Below, in pieces: positions 43,387 to 52,460 of a stretch of 64,000 bases of DNA. The position numbers and the translations under genes were made by a program. A model generated the notes under the pieces. The model searched no databases and was not told the DNA's origin. It saw nothing but the letters and a program-made list of their open reading frames with translations. Numbering within the stretch: the first letter of the stretch is position 1; each line of letters begins with the position of its first letter. The DNA is from Acidimicrobiaceae bacterium. GTDB taxonomy: Bacteria > Actinomycetota > Acidimicrobiia > Acidimicrobiales > Ilumatobacteraceae. The stretch is taken from NCBI GenBank assembly GCA_947450115.1, contig CANFUE010000013.1, positions 1 to 64,000 of the forward strand. The letters run 5' to 3'.

Positions 43387-44007
43387 ATGACTTCGCACGT
43401 GTCGCACAACACATCGTCCATTACGACCCCAATGGGGGCCGACGCAGGCTCCGGCGACGCACGCTTCGACGTGTTCGGTCGCCTCATGAAGAACCGCGTC
43501 ATCATGCTCGGTACCGACGTGAACGACGACATTGCTAACCAAATTTGTGCACAGTTGTTGTATCTCGAAGGCGAAGACTCCAATGCCGACATTTGGCTCT
43601 ACATCAATAGCCCAGGTGGATCCATCACTGCAGGTATGGCCATTTACGACACCATGCAGTTCGTATCGTGCGACATTGCAACAGTGTGCATGGGTCTTGC
43701 GGCTTCAATGGGTCAGTTCCTGCTCACTGCCGGAGCAAAAGGGAAGCGTTACACCTTGCCAAATGCCCGCATCATGATGCATCAACCTCTTGCAGGTTTG
43801 CGCGGACAAGCAACCGACATTGCTATTCAGGCCGAGCAACTGCACCACGTGAAGCACAAGATGGCAGAACTCACTGCGTTTCACTCAGGCAAAGAAATTG
43901 CGCAAATTCAAGCCGACAGCGAGCGTGACCGTTGGTTTACCGCTGAACTGGCTCAGGAATACGGTTTGGTCGACAAGGTCATTGTGAAGCGGGGCGAGAT
44001 CCGCTGA
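43387..44007 (+). CDS. clpP: ATP-dependent Clp protease proteolytic subunit
   Basis: Serine peptidase barrel degrading proteins delivered by ClpX/ClpC, including tmRNA-tagged chains. The 206-residue protein has catalytic S107 in GLAASMGQ and H132 in RIMMHQP, with the YINSPGGSITAGMAIYDTM oxyanion region. It stands alone here; clpX and the second clpP usual in actinobacteria are not in the window. Confidence 0.96.
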   Translation: MTSHVSHNTSSITTPMGADAGSGDARFDVFGRLMKNRVIMLGTDVNDDIANQICAQLLYLEGEDSNADIWLYINSPGGSITAGMAIYDTMQFVSCDIATVCMGLAASMGQFLLTAGAKGKRYTLPNARIMMHQPLAGLRGQATDIAIQAEQLHHVKHKMAELTAFHSGKEIAQIQADSERDRWFTAELAQEYGLVDKVIVKRGEIR

Positions 44008-44407
44008 TATCAACAGCACACGTGTCGAGGGTCCACTTGAAAGCGCGTTGCGCTGCGGTGTTGCTCTCGTAAGCGTGTTTGGTAATCGCTTCAACATCGG
44101 TGGTATTTCCCGTGTTGATGTGTGCGGCTTCGGCCAATAAGGCAGTGAGGGCTTCCCAGTCTTTTGCCACGTCGATGGGTGCTACTTTGCCGATGCGTTC
44201 ATAGCTGGCAACGAGAAGATCAATATCATTTTGCGTTGCAATGGGCGTATTGATTTGAGGTAGTTCTTTAGCCAATTGACGGCAAAATTGCGTTCCAGTG
44301 CGCTTTTGTTCGCCACATGAAGAAGTACTCGCCATAAAAATTGCACAACTTATTGCCACAAAAGCACTACGTCGCCACACACGGAGATGTTGAGGTGATT
44401 TCTTCAC
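43979..44407 (-). CDS. Putative lipoprotein
   Basis: A 142-residue exported protein. From the GTG start the N-terminus reads KKSPQHLRVWRRSAF, a hydrophobic core, then STSSC, a plausible though imperfect lipobox. The mature part is helical with two further cysteines (TQFCRQL and LDTCAVD) that could form a disulfide. An ATG at 44452 would add 15 residues that spoil the signal peptide. Its 3' end overlaps clpP by 29 bases. No family is recognised. Confidence 0.65.
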   Translation of the reverse strand: MKKSPQHLRVWRRSAFVAISCAIFMASTSSCGEQKRTGTQFCRQLAKELPQINTPIATQNDIDLLVASYERIGKVAPIDVAKDWEALTALLAEAAHINTGNTTDVEAITKHAYESNTAAQRAFKWTLDTCAVDISGSRPASQ

Positions 44408-44472
44408 TGTCAACAGTTTCCCACATGCATATTCCTGCGAGATGCATTTCATCGTGACGAAAGTGAGGGCTC

Positions 44473-45981
44473 GTGTTTTCGAGCATTAGGTCAGCAACAT
44501 TGCTCGGTATTCAAGGAACGCCGATCTCTGTTGAAGTGCATATTGGTAGTGGATTGCCTGGCTTTACCGTTGTTGGTCTTCCCGATGAAGCATGTCGAGA
44601 AGCGCGCGACCGTGTACGTGCAGCCTTGCTGTCGAGTGGGGCTGAATGGCCCAACAAGAAAATCACCGTCAACTTGGCACCGAGTAGTCAACGCAAAGGC
44701 GGGGTCGGGCTCGACCTTGCACTGGCAATGGGCATTCTTGCTGCAAGTGGGCAAATACCGATTGACCATTTGGCGGAGTATTCCTTTGTCGCCGAACTTG
44801 GTCTTGATGGTTCATTGCGCCCGGTGCCCGGTGCTGCGCCACTCGTTGCAGGTTTACGCGACACTCGTGTTGTGGTGGCGCCTCCCAATGCGCGCGAAGC
44901 AAAAGTAGCGAGCCCACGCAGCATTCATTGCGCGGGCACATTGCGCGAAGTGGTGCTTGCACTGCGTGGCGATGGTGAATGGCTCGATACATCGTCTCAA
45001 GAGAGCATGAAAGGAACGACACATTTCGCAGACATGAGTGATGTACGGGGGCAACCCACTGCACGCCTTGCAGCAGAAATTGCGGCTGCTGGTGGACATC
45101 ACATTTTGTTTGTGGGTTCACCTGGTGCGGGTAAAACGATGATTGCAGAGCGGTTACCTGGTTTATTGCCGCCGCTCACCAACGAAGAAGCGGTAACGGC
45201 AACCATGATTCATTCTGCAGCAGGTGCCTCTTTACCACCGGGTGGTCTCATTACCTTTCCTCCCTTTCGCGCACCGCACCACAGTGCTTCGATGATCGCA
45301 ATGGTGGGCGGGGGAAGCAGTGTCTTGCGTCCAGGCGAAGCATCGCTGGCACATGGCGGTGTGCTCTTTCTCGATGAAGTGGGTGAGTTCATGCCGTCGG
45401 TGCTCGATGCACTGCGTCAACCATTAGAAGAAGGTGAAGTACGCATTGCGCGAGCAAGTGCCGGCGTTACATTGCCTGCACGGTTTTTATTGGTCGGCGC
45501 AACAAACCCGTGCCCTTGTGGTGGAGGAGCACCAGGTGCGTGCGTGTGTAATGAAACAGCACGTGCTCGGTACCTGCGCAGGTTGTCTGGGCCTTTTCTC
45601 GATCGCTTTGATCTGCGTGTTGCTGTTGCGATGACAGGGGTAGAGGAGTTACTCGATGTACGCGAAGGTGAACCAACTGCAATTGTGCAAGAACGCGTTG
45701 CGCGGGTGCGTCAGATGTCGTTGCATCGTTCGGGTGGAGTCAACGCCAGGCTTTCAGCACAAGAACTAGATACCTATGCGCCGTTAACGAATGAAGCACG
45801 TAACGTGCTGCGTCGCGAACTTGAACTGGGGCGTCTCACGGGCCGCGGCTACCACCGTATTCGTCGCGTTGCTCGCACGCTTGCCGACTTGTCGGGAAAT
45901 GATGGAGAGATTCCAGAAGACACTATTCGTGTGGCGCTGCTCTTACGTACGCGCCTGCATGAAAGAGATGTCGCTATATGA
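44473..45981 (+). CDS. comM: YifB/ComM family Mg-chelatase-like AAA ATPase
   Basis: A 502-residue AAA+ helicase that in naturally competent bacteria promotes branch migration during DNA integration. The N-terminal Lon-like S5 domain starts SVEVHIGSGLPGFTVVGLPD; Walker A is VGSPGAGKTMIAERLPGLLPP, Walker B LFLDEVGEF, and the arginine region LLVGATNPCPCGG with clustered cysteines follows. The start is GTG. The stop overlaps dprA's ATG by four bases. Confidence 0.94.
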   Translation: MFSSIRSATLLGIQGTPISVEVHIGSGLPGFTVVGLPDEACREARDRVRAALLSSGAEWPNKKITVNLAPSSQRKGGVGLDLALAMGILAASGQIPIDHLAEYSFVAELGLDGSLRPVPGAAPLVAGLRDTRVVVAPPNAREAKVASPRSIHCAGTLREVVLALRGDGEWLDTSSQESMKGTTHFADMSDVRGQPTARLAAEIAAAGGHHILFVGSPGAGKTMIAERLPGLLPPLTNEEAVTATMIHSAAGASLPPGGLITFPPFRAPHHSASMIAMVGGGSSVLRPGEASLAHGGVLFLDEVGEFMPSVLDALRQPLEEGEVRIARASAGVTLPARFLLVGATNPCPCGGGAPGACVCNETARARYLRRLSGPFLDRFDLRVAVAMTGVEELLDVREGEPTAIVQERVARVRQMSLHRSGGVNARLSAQELDTYAPLTNEARNVLRRELELGRLTGRGYHRIRRVARTLADLSGNDGEIPEDTIRVALLLRTRLHERDVAI

Positions 45982-47066
45982 GCAACCACCTTGGGTTGCC
46001 GGCCTGGGCCTATGCCGCTGCTCTTTCTCAATTAGAGGGCATGACGCCAAAGAAATTACGCATTGCACTTTTACATGAGGATCCGGAAGATGCTTGGAAC
46101 CGATCAATTTCTGATTACCCAATAACGGAAGATTCTGTTGCTCGCATGTTTGAATGCTGCGAAGAAAAAAATATGCAGGTGGTCAGCATTGCCGACCCAA
46201 CATACCCACGCACTTTGCGCTACGACCCAACACCACCAGCGGTGCTTTTCTATCGGGGGTCACTTGCCGCATTGCAACAGCGACGTGTAGGAATTGTAGG
46301 CACGCGGTCACCAACACCATCTGGGGTCTACACCGCACGAGAATTTGGTGAGCAATTAGCCGCCAATGAAATTGCCGTTGTCTCGGGTCTTGCTCGAGGA
46401 ATTGACGGTGCAGTGCATCACGGAATGAAATTGCACTACGACGAAGCGTTGCCCAGCACGTCGCAGGCATTAGGCAAGCCCATTGGTGTGGTGGCGTGCG
46501 GTCTTGATGTGGTGTATCCAAAAAGCAATGCGGGGTTGTGGAATTGGGTGGGTGAAAACGGACTTTTGCTCAGTGAATATGGGCCTGGAGTGCAGCCCGA
46601 GCCGTACCGTTTCCCGCAACGCAACCGCATTATTGCGGCGCTGTCTGAGGTGGTTGTTGTGGTGGAGTCTCGCGAGTCGGGTGGCTCGATGCTGACGGTC
46701 GCAGAAGCAATTCGGCGCAATATTGAGGTCTTTGCCGTACCCGGTTCACCGCGTGTCGCCTCTGCTGGTGGTACCAACCTGCTCATTCAACAGGGCTGTG
46801 GGCCAGTCACCAGTGTTGACGACCTCTTTGCTGCTCTTGCACTCGATCATCGCCGCACGGCGGGGAGTAGTTATGAAACACGAGTGCCACCCGATGCTCA
46901 CGACCTCGACGTACTTCATGAGTGTCAAGACGGAGCAGTGACACTTGACCACCTTGTGCTGTCATTGCGCAGGCCGTTATACGACATTGCCGTGAGTTTG
47001 GGCAGGCTGGAAGCGCTGGGTTGGGTGGTGGACACCAATGGTTGGTGGGAAGCGCTCATGAGGTAG
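45978..47066 (+). CDS. dprA: DNA-processing protein DprA
   Basis: Loads RecA on incoming single-stranded DNA during transformation. The 362-residue protein has the Rossmann-like DprA core: RRVGIVGTRSPTPSGVYTAREFGEQL, VVSGLARGIDGAVHHGML-like segment and FPQRNRIIAALSEVVVVVESRESGGSMLTVAEA, plus a C-terminal winged helix-like domain of about 70 residues. Coupled to yifB by an ATGA overlap; with comF, it hints that competence genes are retained. Confidence 0.95.
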   Translation: MSNHLGLPAWAYAAALSQLEGMTPKKLRIALLHEDPEDAWNRSISDYPITEDSVARMFECCEEKNMQVVSIADPTYPRTLRYDPTPPAVLFYRGSLAALQQRRVGIVGTRSPTPSGVYTAREFGEQLAANEIAVVSGLARGIDGAVHHGMKLHYDEALPSTSQALGKPIGVVACGLDVVYPKSNAGLWNWVGENGLLLSEYGPGVQPEPYRFPQRNRIIAALSEVVVVVESRESGGSMLTVAEAIRRNIEVFAVPGSPRVASAGGTNLLIQQGCGPVTSVDDLFAALALDHRRTAGSSYETRVPPDAHDLDVLHECQDGAVTLDHLVLSLRRPLYDIAVSLGRLEALGWVVDTNGWWEALMR

Positions 47067-47088
47067 TTCCACCCACTACCTTGAAGGT

Positions 47089-48036
47089 GTGGGCGGCACG
47101 CGGGCTACGCCATTGGCGTCATGGAAAATGGAGGAGTTCATCACTTCTCTCACTGCGATGTCGCTGAACACGCAAAGTGCGTACCGGTCTGACGTTGAAC
47201 TCTTTGCGCAGTGGGTAAGTGATGAACACGATGCGCATCGACCCGATGTGGTGACGCGCTCCATGGTGAAGCAGTATCTTGCATTTCTCACCAATACCAA
47301 GCCCACAGAAAATGCGAAGGGCACTCATGCCAAACGCACCATTGCTCGCAAGCTTGCTGCTTTGCGTCGTTATTACTCGTGGCGCCTGCGCCAGTCAGAC
47401 AAGAAGATAGAAAATCCAACTGTTGGTGTACGTGCTCCGAGCGGCGAGGGGCGACTGCCCCGCATTTTGAATGCCGATCAATTAGATGCGTTGCTCACAG
47501 GGTCTGAGCTAGAAGATGAACCTGTTTGGCGCTCCGCGCGTGATGTAGCAATTGTGGAACTGCTGTACGGCAGCGGACTACGTGTAAGTGAATTATGTAC
47601 GCTCGATTTGGCAAATATTGATGTGAAGAACAAAGCAGCGTCGGTCTGGGGCAAAGGTTCAAAAGAACGCCGTGTACCATTAAATGAACCAACTGTGGCG
47701 GCCATTGATTTATGGATGAATCATCGCCATGAATTGGCAGTTGCAACTCCAACTGGTTCAACTGCACAAACAAGAAATCCGTTGTTCTTCAACGAACGAG
47801 GTAAACAACTTACTCCGCGAGATGTGCGGCGAATTCTTGATAGAAGATCAATCGACCCAACGCATCCACACGCACTACGCCACACCTTTGCTACACACTT
47901 GCTCGATAACGGAGCCGACCTGCGTGCGGTGCAGGAGCTGTTGGGGCATGCCAATGTTGTCACCACACAGCGCTACACGCATGTCAGCAAAGAACGATTG
48001 CAGTCGGCCTATCTCTCTTCACATCCCCGCGCATGA
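47089..48036 (+). CDS. xerC: Tyrosine recombinase XerC
   Basis: Resolves chromosome dimers at dif. The 315-residue protein has an N-terminal core-binding SAM-like domain and a catalytic domain with the R-H-x-x-R...H...Y set: R in GSGLRVSELCTL, HxxR in HPHALRHTFATHLLD, H in LGHANVV and Y in TQRYTHVS. Its position between dprA and whiG/rpsB is the conserved actinobacterial one, so it is the housekeeping enzyme and not an integrase. The GTG start is 23 bases after dprA. Confidence 0.93.
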   Translation: MGGTRATPLASWKMEEFITSLTAMSLNTQSAYRSDVELFAQWVSDEHDAHRPDVVTRSMVKQYLAFLTNTKPTENAKGTHAKRTIARKLAALRRYYSWRLRQSDKKIENPTVGVRAPSGEGRLPRILNADQLDALLTGSELEDEPVWRSARDVAIVELLYGSGLRVSELCTLDLANIDVKNKAASVWGKGSKERRVPLNEPTVAAIDLWMNHRHELAVATPTGSTAQTRNPLFFNERGKQLTPRDVRRILDRRSIDPTHPHALRHTFATHLLDNGADLRAVQELLGHANVVTTQRYTHVSKERLQSAYLSSHPRA

Positions 48037-48785
48037 ACATTCGAGGCGAGCGTTACACGGTAGAAACCGCTTGGGAAGATTGGTCGAGTTCCCGTACCCC
48101 TCAAGCACGTGAGTGGCTCGTCGTGAACTATTCCTCGCTCGTGAAATTCGTTGCTGGCCGACTCGGGGCCGGGTTACCTAAAAATGTCGACACTGCCGAC
48201 CTCGTGAGCGCTGGCATTTTCGGATTAATGGATGCCATCGACAAATACGCGCCTGTGCATGGCGCAAAGTTTGAAACCTATGCTGTTCCTCGTATTCGTG
48301 GGGCCATTCTCGACTCTTTGCGTGCTCTCGACTGGGTGCCGCGTTCGGTGCGCACCAAGGCTCGCTCGGTGCAGACCGCAATAACGCACCTAGAGCACAC
48401 AATGGGACGTGCACCTAACGATGAAGAAATTGCCGAAGAATTACAGATCACTGTGGAGGAACTCCAGAAGTGGCTCGCCGATGTTGCCGTTGGCACCGTC
48501 GGCCCTCTCGACCATCTTGTTGCCGATCGTGCCCCCTCTGGGGTGGGCCAACAAATTGGCCCTGCCGATACCGCGATGGAAGAGCATGCGTTGCGCTCAC
48601 ATATGCGCGAAGAAATTAAAAATCTGCCAGAACGTGAACGCACAGTTCTGGTTCTTTACTACGACGAAAATCTCACGCTGGTGGAAATTGGCGAGATCCT
48701 TGGCGTTACTGAAAGTCGCGTGTCGCAAATCCATTCAAAAGCTGTTTTGCAGTTACGGTCGAGGCTCGCTGCAGCCGAGTACTAG
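48033..48785 (+). CDS. whiG: FliA/WhiG-type alternative sigma factor
   Basis: A 250-residue sigma-70 family protein with region 2 (DLVSAGIFGLMDAIDKYAP, then FETYAVPRIRGAILDSLRALDWVPRSVR), region 3 and region 4 with ILGVTESRVSQIHSKAV as recognition helix. The DWVPRSVR segment is typical of FliA/WhiG sigmas, which control flagella or, in Streptomyces, spore formation. Location after xerC and before rpsB equals the whiG site in Streptomyces. No anti-sigma factor or flagellar gene is seen here. It overlaps xerC by an ATGA. Confidence 0.92.
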   Translation: MNIRGERYTVETAWEDWSSSRTPQAREWLVVNYSSLVKFVAGRLGAGLPKNVDTADLVSAGIFGLMDAIDKYAPVHGAKFETYAVPRIRGAILDSLRALDWVPRSVRTKARSVQTAITHLEHTMGRAPNDEEIAEELQITVEELQKWLADVAVGTVGPLDHLVADRAPSGVGQQIGPADTAMEEHALRSHMREEIKNLPERERTVLVLYYDENLTLVEIGEILGVTESRVSQIHSKAVLQLRSRLAAAEY

Positions 48786-48800
48786 CGCACAAGGGCGCTC

Positions 48801-49451
48801 ATGTTGAGCGCCGTTGTCGCTGTGGTGTTGTGCGCCGCACAAAGCGCACCGGTACCTGTGGCGGGGAAAGTCACCGACTGGTTTCGGCCGCCGCAATGTA
48901 CGTGGTGCGCTGGGAACCGAGGCCTCGAGTTCGCTGTTGGGCAAAACACTCCCGTGCGCATGTCGTGGCCAGGAACCGTGACCTTTGTGGGGCCGGTGGG
49001 TGGCGTCCCTTACCTAGTGGTGGAAATCGACCAAGTGGCTGCAGGTATCGCCACAGACGGGGGTGCTCCACTCGTTACCCCCTTGTATGAGGTGTTGGGC
49101 GGGGTGAAAGGGGCCCTTGTGGCGCCGGGCGAGGCGGTGAACCCGTTGCAGGTAGTCGGTGACGCCGATCAGTGGTTTTACGTGGGGCTGCGGCTGGGCT
49201 TGCGCACAGACGGTGCATACCTCGACCCCGCAACCTTTTTTGGCCTCACCCGGCCTCGCGCCCGGTTGGTTTCACCAAATGCTGCGCGATCGTTTGTGGC
49301 ACAAGGGGATTCGGGCAGTAGCCTCTCTTCTTGGCTGTCGTCAAGTCACCGTCCACACGGTGGCATGGCGGGGGCCACGAATAACTCATCAACACGTCAT
49401 TGCACTGTGTCTCTTCCTGTGGTCGCTTCGGCGCGGAGGCCAGTCTCTTAA
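48801..49451 (+). CDS. Degenerate M23/LytM-like exported protein
   Basis: A 216-residue protein with a short hydrophobic N-terminal signal (MLSAVVAVVLCAAQSA). Residues 20-160 align with the peptidoglycan endopeptidase fold found upstream of rpsB in other actinobacteria: VTDWFRPPQCTWCAGNRGLEFAV corresponds to the HRGLDLA segment and SWPGTVTFVGPVGG to the following strands. The zinc ligands are changed (H to N, D to E) and the later HxH is missing, so it is probably inactive and may bind or activate amidases. Residues after 160 are low-complexity Ser/Arg-rich. Confidence 0.72.
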   Translation: MLSAVVAVVLCAAQSAPVPVAGKVTDWFRPPQCTWCAGNRGLEFAVGQNTPVRMSWPGTVTFVGPVGGVPYLVVEIDQVAAGIATDGGAPLVTPLYEVLGGVKGALVAPGEAVNPLQVVGDADQWFYVGLRLGLRTDGAYLDPATFFGLTRPRARLVSPNAARSFVAQGDSGSSLSSWLSSSHRPHGGMAGATNNSSTRHCTVSLPVVASARRPVS

Positions 49452-49472
49452 CCACAGGAGAGGAGAATCATC

Positions 49473-50300
49473 ATGGCCGTCGTCACAATGCGACAAATGC
49501 TTGAAGCTGGTTGCCACTTTGGACACCAGACCCGCCGTTGGAACCCCAAAATGAAGCGATTTATTTTTGGCGAGCGCAACGGTGTGTACATCATCGATCT
49601 TGAACAAACAATGACTCGCGTCGAGACTGCTTATGTCTTTGCACGTGATCTTGTTGCCGGAGGCGGAACCATTCTTTTCGTCGGCACCAAAAAGCAAGCA
49701 CAAGATCCTGTGCGCGACTGGGCCGACAAGAGCGGAATGCCATACGTGAATGAGCGTTGGTTGGGCGGAATGCTCACCAACTTCGAAACCATTTCAAAGC
49801 GCGTGAGCAAAATGCAGGAATACGAGCGCATGCTCGAAACCGGCGAGTTTGAAGCAATGCCAAAGAAGGAAGCCCTTCTTTTGTCGCGCGAACTCACCAA
49901 GTTGCAAAAGAACCTCTCGGGTATCAGCAAAATGACACGTCGTCCAGATGCTGTTTTTGTACTCGATACTTTGAAAGAGCACATCGCTGTAACCGAAGCA
50001 AACAAGCTCGGTATTCCAGTTATCGCTGTGGTCGATACCAACGTCGACCCCGACGTGGTGACCTTCCCTATTCCAGGAAACGACGACGCGATTCGCGCCA
50101 ACGACCTCATGTGCCGCGTCATTGCTGAAGCAGCACTCGAAGGTCGCCACATGGCATCGAAGAAGGCCTCAGTTGCTGCTGCACAAGCTGCAGCTGCTGC
50201 TGTGGTGAACGCTGCTGCTGCAGTTGCTGCAGTCGGAGCATCTGTTGTTGAACCAAAACCCATTCCCGCACCCCCTGCGGCACCTACTCCAGGAGCCTGA
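49473..50300 (+). CDS. rpsB: 30S ribosomal protein S2
   Basis: Ribosomal protein S2, 275 residues, starting [26 protein letters not shown], with [13 protein letters not shown] and [24 protein letters not shown], all diagnostic. It has a C-terminal extension of about 45 residues rich in Ala, Pro and Val ([17 protein letters not shown]). A strong AGGAGAGGAG site precedes the ATG. It begins the rpsB-tsf-pyrH-frr-cdsA operon. Confidence 0.98.
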   Translation: MAVVTMRQMLEAGCHFGHQTRRWNPKMKRFIFGERNGVYIIDLEQTMTRVETAYVFARDLVAGGGTILFVGTKKQAQDPVRDWADKSGMPYVNERWLGGMLTNFETISKRVSKMQEYERMLETGEFEAMPKKEALLLSRELTKLQKNLSGISKMTRRPDAVFVLDTLKEHIAVTEANKLGIPVIAVVDTNVDPDVVTFPIPGNDDAIRANDLMCRVIAEAALEGRHMASKKASVAAAQAAAAAVVNAAAAVAAVGASVVEPKPIPAPPAAPTPGA

Positions 50301-50307
50301 TTCGCGA

Positions 50308-51096
50308 ATGTCGTATACAGCTAAAGACGTAAAAACTCTGCGCGATTCCACCGGCGCAGGAATGATGGATTGCAAAAAAGCACTTGAAGAAAACAACGGC
50401 AATATCGACGAAGCCAAGCAGTGGCTGCGCGAAAAAGGCCTTGCAGCAAGCGCAAAGCGTGACGACCGCGAAAACAACCAGGGCGTTGTTGCCTTGGTCA
50501 TTCGCGGCAACGTTGGTGCAATGGCAAAACTGAAGTGCGAAACCGACTTTGTTGCCGGTAGCGATGCTTTCAAAGCAGAAGCTGAAGCATTGGCAAACCT
50601 CATCATCGATAAAGGTGTTGCTGCAGTGTCAGAGCGTCAAGAGCAACTCGACAGCTTGAAGATTGTTCTGAAAGAGAACATTGACTTGGGCGAAGTAGTG
50701 CGCATTGAAGCCGCTGCCGGAAACGTCATCGATTCGTACTTGCACATTCAAGGTGGCCGCGGAGTCAATGGTGTACTTGTTGAAATGTCAGGTGCTACTC
50801 AAGAGTTGGCACACGATGTTGCAGTGCACATTGGTTTTGCTCGCCCTCGTTACCTCACACGTGATGAAATTCCTGCCGATGTTCTCGCTCACGAGCGCAC
50901 AACATTGGAAACCATTACGCGTAACGAAGGCAAGCCAGAAGCAGCAATTGCGAAAATTGTTGAAGGCCGCATAAGTGGTTTCTACAAAGACGTTGCACTT
51001 GTTGAGCAGCCGTATGCAAAAGACGACAAGTTGTCGGTTGCGCAATTCATTGGCTCGGCAAACATTCTTCAGTACTCACAGATCGAGATCGGCTAG
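50308..51096 (+). CDS. tsf: Elongation factor Ts
   Basis: Nucleotide exchange factor for EF-Tu. The 262-residue protein begins SYTAKDVKTLRDSTGAGMMDCKKAL and contains the contact motif KCETDFVAG. The start is the ATG eight bases after the rpsB stop; an in-frame upstream ATG would lie inside rpsB and is rejected. The length and two-domain layout match actinobacteria. Confidence 0.97.
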   Translation: MSYTAKDVKTLRDSTGAGMMDCKKALEENNGNIDEAKQWLREKGLAASAKRDDRENNQGVVALVIRGNVGAMAKLKCETDFVAGSDAFKAEAEALANLIIDKGVAAVSERQEQLDSLKIVLKENIDLGEVVRIEAAAGNVIDSYLHIQGGRGVNGVLVEMSGATQELAHDVAVHIGFARPRYLTRDEIPADVLAHERTTLETITRNEGKPEAAIAKIVEGRISGFYKDVALVEQPYAKDDKLSVAQFIGSANILQYSQIEIG

Positions 51097-51102
51097 TTCT
51101 GA

Positions 51103-51861
51103 ATGCCTAAAGATGGGGTTTCCACAAAAGCGAGTCCTCGTACTCAGCCACGTTGGAATCGCATCGTTTTAAAACTGTCGGGTGAAGCTCTTGCCGAGTC
51201 CACCGGTTTTGGTCTCGACACCGATGTCTTGCATCAAGTAGCAACTGAGTTGCACGAAGTGCATGAAGAGTTTGGCGTCGACATTGCTGTTGTTGTTGGT
51301 GGCGGTAACTTCTGGCGCGGCATGAAAGGTGCTGGTCAGGGTATGGACCAAGCACAAGCCGACTTCATGGGAATGCTTGCCACCGTCATGAACGGTCTTG
51401 CGTTGCAAGATGCACTTGAGCGCGTAGGTCAGCATTCACGGGTGATGTCGGCCATAGAAATGCCCAAGGTCGCCGAGCCATACATACGTCGTCGTGCTGA
51501 ACGCCACTTGGAAAAGGGGCGAGTGGTTATTTTGGCTGGCGGAACGGGCAACCCGTTTTTCACCACCGATACCGCAGCTGCTTTACGTGCTGCAGAAATT
51601 TCTGCGCAAGCCATTTTGAAAGGCACGCACTCTGGTGTTGACGGGGTGTATACCGCCGACCCGAAGCTCGACCCAACAGCCACCCGATATGACCGTATTT
51701 CTCATTTCGATGTCATGAGCAAGGGCCTCAAAGTGATGGATTCCACGGCAATTACCTTCTGCATGGACCAAAAGATCCCCATTGTGGTGTTCGATCTTTT
51801 GCGCCAAGGCAATGTGAAGTCCATCCTCAGAGGTGAGGCAGTGGGTACGCTAGTCGGGTGA
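51103..51861 (+). CDS. pyrH: UMP kinase
   Basis: Phosphorylates UMP to UDP. A 252-residue amino-acid-kinase-fold protein with [44 protein letters not shown] and [13 protein letters not shown]. An N-terminal basic stretch of about 18 residues precedes the fold. Its stop overlaps the frr start (GTGA). Confidence 0.97.
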   Translation: MPKDGVSTKASPRTQPRWNRIVLKLSGEALAESTGFGLDTDVLHQVATELHEVHEEFGVDIAVVVGGGNFWRGMKGAGQGMDQAQADFMGMLATVMNGLALQDALERVGQHSRVMSAIEMPKVAEPYIRRRAERHLEKGRVVILAGGTGNPFFTTDTAAALRAAEISAQAILKGTHSGVDGVYTADPKLDPTATRYDRISHFDVMSKGLKVMDSTAITFCMDQKIPIVVFDLLRQGNVKSILRGEAVGTLVG

Positions 51862-52415
51862 CCGAAGAAGCTCTCCTCGACGCCATCGACAAGATGGAAA
51901 AAGCAGTCGAACATGTACAGGGCCAATTCACCACTATTCGAACGGGGCGAGCAACTCCCTCCATCGTGGAAAAATTAGCCGTCGAGTATTACGGGGCAAC
52001 TGTTCCTTTGCAGCAAATTGCAGGGTTCCAGGTTCCCGAGGCGCGCATGCTGGTGGTGAAGCCACATGACCGCGGAGCCATTGCCGCTATTGAAAAGGCC
52101 ATCCAAAGTTCCAACCTTGGCCTCAACCCATCGAACGATGGTGTGGTCATTCGACTTGCATTTCCTGCGCTCACCGAAGAGCGCCGCAAAGACTACGTAA
52201 AAGTAGTGAAGGCAATGGCAGAAGAAGGCCGTATTGCAGTGCGTAACGTGCGCCGTGATGTGCGCAAAAATCTGGAAACTGCTGAAAAAGATCACGATAT
52301 TTCTAAAGATGAACTTGAGCGTGCGGAAAAGGAATTGGAAAAATTAACGCACGATCATATAGATCTCATCGATAAGGCTTTTACTCGCAAGGAACATGAA
52401 TTACTAGAGGTGTAA
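51858..52415 (+). CDS. frr: Ribosome recycling factor
   Basis: Splits post-termination ribosomes together with EF-G. The 185-residue protein has [23 protein letters not shown], the [14 protein letters not shown] segment and a helical C-terminus. The GTG start overlaps the pyrH stop by four bases. Confidence 0.97.
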   Translation: MTEEALLDAIDKMEKAVEHVQGQFTTIRTGRATPSIVEKLAVEYYGATVPLQQIAGFQVPEARMLVVKPHDRGAIAAIEKAIQSSNLGLNPSNDGVVIRLAFPALTEERRKDYVKVVKAMAEEGRIAVRNVRRDVRKNLETAEKDHDISKDELERAEKELEKLTHDHIDLIDKAFTRKEHELLEV

Positions 52416-52460
52416 ACCAACTGTATGGGTGTTGCCCATGCATTACCCGAAAGGGAAGAT

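Noticed and set aside
47089-48036. Tyrosine recombinase as a sign of an integrated element
   Set aside because: It sits between dprA and whiG/rpsB, the conserved place of housekeeping XerC, with no attachment repeats or cargo genes.
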